DNA from: Saccoglossus kowalevskii
Lineage: Eukaryota > Hemichordata > Enteropneusta > Harrimaniidae
Reading direction: 5' to 3'
Length of the DNA stretch: 10,974 bases
Assembly: GCF_000003605.2 (NCBI RefSeq)
Contig: NW_003141823.1
Span: 88,722 to 99,695, forward strand
A program made the position numbers and the translations under genes. Position 1 is the first letter of the stretch. Every line of letters starts with the position of its first letter. Under the pieces are notes generated by a model. That model saw only the letters and a list, made by a program, of their open reading frames with translations. It had not been told where the DNA came from and did not search any database. Below are positions 7,394 through 10,974 of the stretch, piece after piece.

Positions 7394-8800
7394 AATTTTT
7401 CTTGGAGATTGGTAAAATGCAAGCTCAGGCAGAACATGCGTCAATTTCAGGCCTGTTTAACATAATTGTGATGTCAAATTTTTTTTTTGAAAGTCATAAA
7501 TGTTCAAAAAAAGTGGTAAGATTTGCACAAAATGTCAATAAGAAAGTGGTTTTCATAGGCTAGAAGAGCATTGGCCGTCAGAAGCAGCCTTCAAAGGTTA
7601 AAAAAAAATATAAACTAATTTGAATGTCGCTTACATTCCTTGGAAAGTTAAACAAGATTGTTAAAATAATCTCGCAAATTTTTATTAGATATTTTCTCAC
7701 TAGTAAATCATCTGTTAAAAAGTGCAAAGTTTGGAAAAGTTGAACATTTTGATTGAAAGTTGGTGAAATTTAATTGAAAGCTGAATGTGGTTGATAGAAA
7801 GTCAAACTAGTAGAAATCTTGCAAAAGTTTAATTTAAGACTTGTGTAACTAGGCAGTTATAGGTCAATTTCCAAATCATTCAGCTTAAATTTATATAAAT
7901 TTTGAATCACTTCTTATAATTACATAACAGACAATTGTTGATTGCCTGAATTCATTCAAATTTGCATCCATTGAATGTTTTGATGTTGACTGATTCGGTG
8001 GTACAGCGATGATATACAAGCTTCAGATGACAATCTACTAATAAACTTTGTAATAAGACTTGTAATCGCTTTTTCAAACTTTCAAACATGCGTTATAAAC
8101 TTGAAAGCAATGTTTTATAATTTATATCAATTGCACTATTATGTGTTTTACATGCTTCAGATGATAATCCGATAATACAATCACTTCATAATCACAGTTT
8201 TAATCACTTCACTGCAGGTGTCTACACGACAAAAATGTCACATTTTCCAAGCAGATCTACCAACTTTTCTATCGCTTTTCATAACTTTTTACAACTCGGG
8301 TGGTATGACAATATATTTATATGAATGCTTTCACACGACTTTTAATAATGTTTTGTTATAACTTTTACCTGCAGGGAATCTACCTTTTCAATAAAGCAGC
8401 CATCATTTGTTGATTACAAAAGACTACAAAACAATGTGATTTTTAATGAAATTCCATGCGAATCTTAAAATCTTTCTTTGAACATTGAGGCTATTTACAT
8501 TCAGTATTTATTTTAACAATTGAAAGATTTACAAACCCTTAATTGTGGAAAAATTGTATTTCACCGAACTGCCTAAGTTTTTGTATGAAATGTTTTTAGT
8601 ATTCAACAAATGTGGTGACCATTTTGTTTTCTTGGGGTATCATAGTCAATAATTAGTTATTACTCATATTCCAAGGTTTATTTGGAACTTAAAAAGCAGA
8701 TTAAAATTGGAATTTCCCACTTTCGAAATGTTGATTTAATATTACCGGACGGCCATTTTTTTTTTTTTAGTTTTAAGGTCAAAGTTCAAATTGGAATATC
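7394..8800. other. AT-rich stretch with no recognised gene
   Basis: No reading frame or paired splice signals convinced me on either strand. The phrase GCTTCAGATGA(C/T)AATC occurs twice, near 8020 and 8154, and several phrases around CTTTT and TAATAATG recur between 8040 and 8380, perhaps the remains of a repeat. AATAAA at 8391-8396 has no GT-rich partner. I see nothing else. Confidence 0.45.
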
Positions 8801-8807
8801 CACACAG

Positions 8808-9101
8808 TCACTGTATCAGGTTATGCCTACTTTCCCCAAAAAATGTCCCAGTTCTCTTGATTATTACTGCCAATAGTGTTGCCCTGAGAGTCGCGTGGAA
8901 AATAATTGGAAAACCAGGCCACATATCCGTTTTTAGCATGGGATATTCTGTGGAAACAATGTTCACTGACAACAGAGTCGTATACTTATCTGTAAAGTGC
9001 CTTATATCGTAAAACATATGTTCATATTCTTTTTCTAAACGTGAAATACATTTTTGTGTGTTATATTTACTTTTTACGTGTTTGGGGGTTGATGACGCCA
9101 A
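8808..9101 (-). CDS. Candidate internal exon of a minus-strand gene
   Basis: The minus strand is open for 97 codons immediately after a good acceptor: TACTCTTTCTTGTCGTAG, AG at 9103-9102. The frame begins with TTG, not ATG, so this would be an internal exon and not a start. The peptide is balanced and hydrophilic, with KCISRLEKEYEHMFYDIRHF and then TEYPMLKTDMWPGFPIIF, unlike translations of AT-rich noise. The 3' limit is unclear: GT donors are available near 8831 (GTAGGC), 8868 (GTAATA), 8966 (GTGAAC) and 8983 (GTATAC), none ideal. I do not recognise the family. It could be an upstream exon of the gene ending at 354-508, which would then span about 8.7 kb over the plus-strand gene, or belong to a separate gene. 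Confidence 0.35.
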   Translation of the reverse strand: MASSTPKHVKSKYNTQKCISRLEKEYEHMFYDIRHFTDKYTTLLSVNIVSTEYPMLKTDMWPGFPIIFHATLRATLLAVIIKRTGTFFGESRHNLIQ

Positions 9102-9600
9102 CTACGACAAGAAAGAGTAAGTATTAAAGTGGTCGTTTTTATTGCCGAACACTGAACCACGGGATCGAAAACATTACATATTGATGATAGTTCAAAATAT
9201 ATTTTAGTAATATGCGTCTGCTGATTAAAATGCGGAATATTTTGGGTCGATGATATCCAGTAAACAAATGAAACACAGGACTCTCCGGTAAACAGCAATA
9301 TACAATGTTGCGTTCCTTTTTATCTGGCACACTGTCGAAGCAGCTGCACTACAATATAACTTGTGCTCTGTGTCAGGGAGTATCGGAAACTGCACTGCTA
9401 TCCGCTGCTACTCGTAGCACCTGTACCTGTTGATCAGCAGGGTTTACTGCACAGCACGTCTGCATATGTACCCCTGTATAGGGTACAGCTCACTGGAGTC
9501 AGGAATCAGCATGACAAGATGTTACAGGATCAAGTCAGGTCACCTTCCTGACTAAAGATTTTCCCTTATGTCTCAACTTACTACAAATACAACTTAATTA
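9102..9600. other. Stretch with a locally GC-richer block, no gene called
   Basis: 9360-9550 is visibly richer in G and C than its surroundings. It holds a plus-strand open frame of 62 codons that starts at TTG and has no flanking splice evidence. Small palindromes occur: TGTACCC/GGGTACA at 9467-9485 and CTGTTGATCAGCAG near 9427. This could be a promoter-proximal block or a worn repeat. I could not support an exon on either strand. Confidence 0.4.
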
Positions 9601-9605
9601 TGGCC

Positions 9606-9677
9606 ATGCAAACAATAAAATGTATCCAATGAAATTATTGGTTATCTCGAAATAGCGGACAAATCAGAGTATAAAGG
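9606..9677 (+). promoter_or_regulatory. Promoter-like cluster: octamer-like, paired CCAAT, TATA
   Basis: In order: ATGCAAAC (9606-9613, one base from the octamer ATGCAAAT), CCAAT (9626-9630), ATTGG (9637-9641, reverse CCAAT) and TATAAAGG (9670-9677). Spacing of CCAAT to TATA (about 30-45 bp) is promoter-like and would predict a start near 9700. No coding exon was found between 9700 and 10085, so the driven gene, if any, is unknown. The same design (converging CCAAT pair plus TATA) occurs at 2089-2148. Chance is a real alternative. Confidence 0.3.
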
Positions 9678-9699
9678 GTGACAATTTTGGTAGTGGAAT

Positions 9700-10085
9700 A
9701 AATCACTTTCCATCCATCATTCCATCAGGTCTATCCTAAGTGAGTGGCTTCGTTTGGTTTCACTGTCTTCACTTGAACAGAAACAATAGAGCTGCCAATT
9801 AGACTCTGTTAATTGTGAATGATTTATAAAATTTTAATGTTTCAAAGAGATCTGTGTAAAAACATTTCAATGGAAACACTAATAAATAAGCCAATACACA
9901 AACCAATAAGTTCTAAATAAGTGTTTTAAAATCAAAATCAGGGTATGCATTCAAACGTTTTAAGTACACTTTCACCTAAAATGCACGATTTTAACCCCAA
10001 ATCCACACCACTTAATATGGTACCATAGCACATTTTTGTAAACCATGGAACTGGAAAGTTTAAATAAAACTCTTTCAAATGATAT
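9700..10085. other. Stretch with no recognised feature
   Basis: AT-rich sequence without a plus-strand coding frame. A minus-strand open frame runs through 9938-10231 but starts at TTG inside the 147-bp repeat and lacks splice evidence, so I regard it as accidental. I see no other structure. Confidence 0.45.
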
Positions 10086-10232
10086 ATTAAAGGGGAGCAG
10101 AGGTGTGGCTTTTGACACTCTGAACATGAAATTTGAGATCTATGAATGAATTCTGTCGATAAAAACAACTTGTATGTGCTGCAAAATGCCCTAAATATCG
10201 GGTATAAAACGGGGTGTGAAGCAGACGACAAA
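10086..10232 (+). repeat. 147-bp dispersed repeat, copy 2
   Basis: This copy begins ATTAAAGGGGAGCAGAGG and contains TTTGACACTC and CGGGTATAAAAC. It matches the reverse complement of 21-167 along its whole length with five mismatches by eye. TTAA at the left edge (10087-10090) mirrors the TTAA of the other copy. Homology stops after GACGACAAA. It lies directly upstream of the THAP relic and the LINE, so it may be the end of an element carrying the THAP domain. Confidence 0.9.
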
Positions 10233-10365
10233 CAAACCTCTAGAGGGCCAGTCAGATGATGTCATCAGTGAACCCTGATAATTGAAGCCATTCATGCTAG
10301 TACGTCAATCCCATAGAAATGCTACTATGAAAGACCTTGTTAACTGACTACTTAAAAGTTGAAAC

Positions 10366-10504
10366 ATGGCGAAATGTTGTGCGTATGAATGCCATAACGA
10401 TTCATGTTATGTTTCTCGAAATCCCAGATAAAAAATCACGTTGTTGGTTGCGAGAAATCGGCAGAAGAACTAACCTGAAAATGAAGACACGTACAGCGCT
10501 CTAG
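10366..10504 (+). pseudogene. Frameshifted THAP zinc-finger domain relic
   Basis: An ATG at 10366 opens MAKCCAYECHND, matching the start of THAP domains: Cys, four residues, Cys, then an Asn (human THAP1 has a comparable Cys-Ser-Ala-Tyr-Gly-Cys-Lys-Asn). That frame stops at TAA 10429. Shifting by one base near 10412 restores the rest of the pattern: FLEIP for the conserved Phe-x-x-Phe-Pro, the invariant Trp in CWLREIGRR, then basic residues, until TAG at 10502. A degenerate VNSE-like trace follows in another frame where THAP has Cys-Ser-Glu-His-Phe. THAP domains bind DNA through a C2CH zinc site and occur in host regulators and in P-element-type transposases. The frameshift and lost final Cys/His make this non-functional. 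Origin from a transposon is likely given the repeat neighbours, but unproven. Confidence 0.55.
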
Positions 10505-10540
10505 CTATAGTAAACAGTGAGTAAATAGGTACGTACAGGT

Positions 10541-10580
10541 GCGCATGCGCGAGTGAATGAGTTATCGAAGCCGATCGGCT
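10541..10580 (+). promoter_or_regulatory. Palindromic NRF1-type site and 12-bp palindrome in LINE 5' region
   Basis: TGCGCATGCGCG at 10540-10551 contains the exact palindrome GCGCATGCGC and fits the NRF1 consensus (tandem YGCGCA). AGCCGATCGGCT at 10569-10580 is a second perfect palindrome. Both are GC-rich islands in AT-rich DNA, 60-100 bp upstream of the ORF1 ATG at 10640, where an internal LINE promoter would be expected. Function is inferred from position and motif only. Confidence 0.35.
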
Positions 10581-10639
10581 CCACAAGAATTGAATAATTA
10601 TACAGGAATATCTCTCCAACATCAAAGTTTGAATGCAGT

Positions 10640-10972
10640 ATGGCGAGTAATAGGTCTAGCAGCAAAGGGAAAGAGAGAAAACTCGATCAGATGATACAAG
10701 CAACGGGGAGAACAACGATAAGGAACACACCTAACCGGGAAAAAGATAAAGATGGCGGACAGACAGGCGACATTGATGTGATGTTGGACCTACCCACTGA
10801 TCAAAAAGTAACGATTATTTTGAAAAAGATATTTGAAATTAAATCAGAGGTAGAAAAGATAGAGCCATTAGCTCGGAAGATTGAAGAAATAGAAGGGAAA
10901 GTTTCGGATATCGAGAAATCAGTTGAAAACGCGCACAAGAAAATAGAAGAAGGGATGAAAGACGCGCTATGA
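10640..10972 (+). CDS. LINE (L1-like) ORF1 N-terminal region, coiled coil; stops early at the window edge
   Basis: ATG in good context (GCAGTATGGCGAG) opens 110 codons. Residues 1-50 are basic and Ser/Lys/Arg-rich (MASNRSSSKGKERKLDQM), then comes LPTDQKVTIILKKIF, and from about residue 62 hydrophobic Ile/Val/Leu recur every three or four positions (IKSEVEKIEPLARKIEEIEG), the pattern of a parallel coiled coil. A disordered basic start followed by a coiled coil is the layout of L1-clade ORF1 proteins, whose RNA-binding domains come later. Here TGA at 10970-10972 ends the frame two bases before the window ends, so ORF1 is either broken by a stop or frameshift or is unusually short. AAAGATGGCGG at 10748-10758 is a YY1-type motif. 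No reverse transcriptase is in view, so the LINE assignment rests on ORF1 alone. Confidence 0.5.
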   Translation: MASNRSSSKGKERKLDQMIQATGRTTIRNTPNREKDKDGGQTGDIDVMLDLPTDQKVTIILKKIFEIKSEVEKIEPLARKIEEIEGKVSDIEKSVENAHKKIEEGMKDAL

Positions 10973-10974
10973 AA

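Noticed and set aside
8017-8170. Repeated phrase GCTTCAGATGA(C/T)AATC suggesting a tandem duplication.
   Set aside because: The similarity ends within about 20 bp, so no duplicated unit can be supported.
9363-9551. 62-codon plus-strand frame in a GC-richer block.
   Set aside because: TTG start, no motif and no splice sites; it may reflect base composition only.
9938-10231. 97-codon minus-strand open frame.
   Set aside because: It starts at TTG within the 147-bp repeat and runs through non-coding flank; no splice evidence or protein-like pattern.
1-10974. CRISPR arrays, rRNA, functional tRNA, bacterial operons or phage genes.
   Set aside because: No regularly spaced direct repeats, no complete tRNA cloverleaf (only the SINE head), no rRNA sequence, and the exon/intron structure is eukaryotic.

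Overview
This window looks like ordinary nuclear DNA of a multicellular animal. It is AT-rich, its coding signal comes as short exons (66-146 nt) bounded by good GT/AG splice sites with compatible phases, and introns are 0.4-1.3 kb. It is full of short palindromic transposons (MITE-like), a tRNA-derived SINE, a THAP zinc-finger relic and the 5' end of an L1-like LINE. There are no operons or bacterial signals. The repeat content (foldback elements built from a GAAAATAAATTCCAGC-type motif, CATGTA-rich DNA) made me think of a marine lophotrochozoan such as a mollusc. That is an impression, not a demonstration.

Layout. 21-167 is one copy of a 147-bp repeat; an inverted copy (142 of 147 positions identical by eye, no gaps) sits at 10086-10232. 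354-508 is a convincing 3'-terminal coding exon on the minus strand, with a poly(A) signal just after its stop. 1237-4384 carries the last four coding exons of a plus-strand gene (about 143 residues in the window), unrecognised but internally consistent, followed by a long 3' region ending at a canonical AATAAA at 6828. Its introns hold three foldback elements (1751-1949, 3151-3324, 3431-3590) and a CCAAT/TATA promoter-like cluster (2089-2148). The 3' region holds another MITE-like element (6147-6341) and a small ORF with a hydrophobic N-terminus (4450-4776).

7160-7393 is a SINE on the minus strand with recognisable A and B boxes. 7400-8800 shows nothing I can call. 8808-9101 is an open minus-strand frame preceded by a good splice acceptor, a candidate internal exon. 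9606-9677 is a second CCAAT/TATA cluster. From 10086 to the end lies a mobile-element region: the repeat copy, a frameshifted THAP domain (10366-10504), then a LINE 5' region with a palindromic NRF1-type site and the coiled-coil start of ORF1 (10640-10972).

The main puzzle is gene arrangement. The minus-strand terminal exon at 354-508 must have its upstream exons at higher coordinates, so the minus-strand gene either contains or overlaps the plus-strand gene. The inverted 147-bp copies flanking this whole interval also make an inversion, or an assembly artefact, worth testing. I found no novel defence-type or other multi-gene system. The value here is the gene models, the overlapping-gene question and several repeat families.
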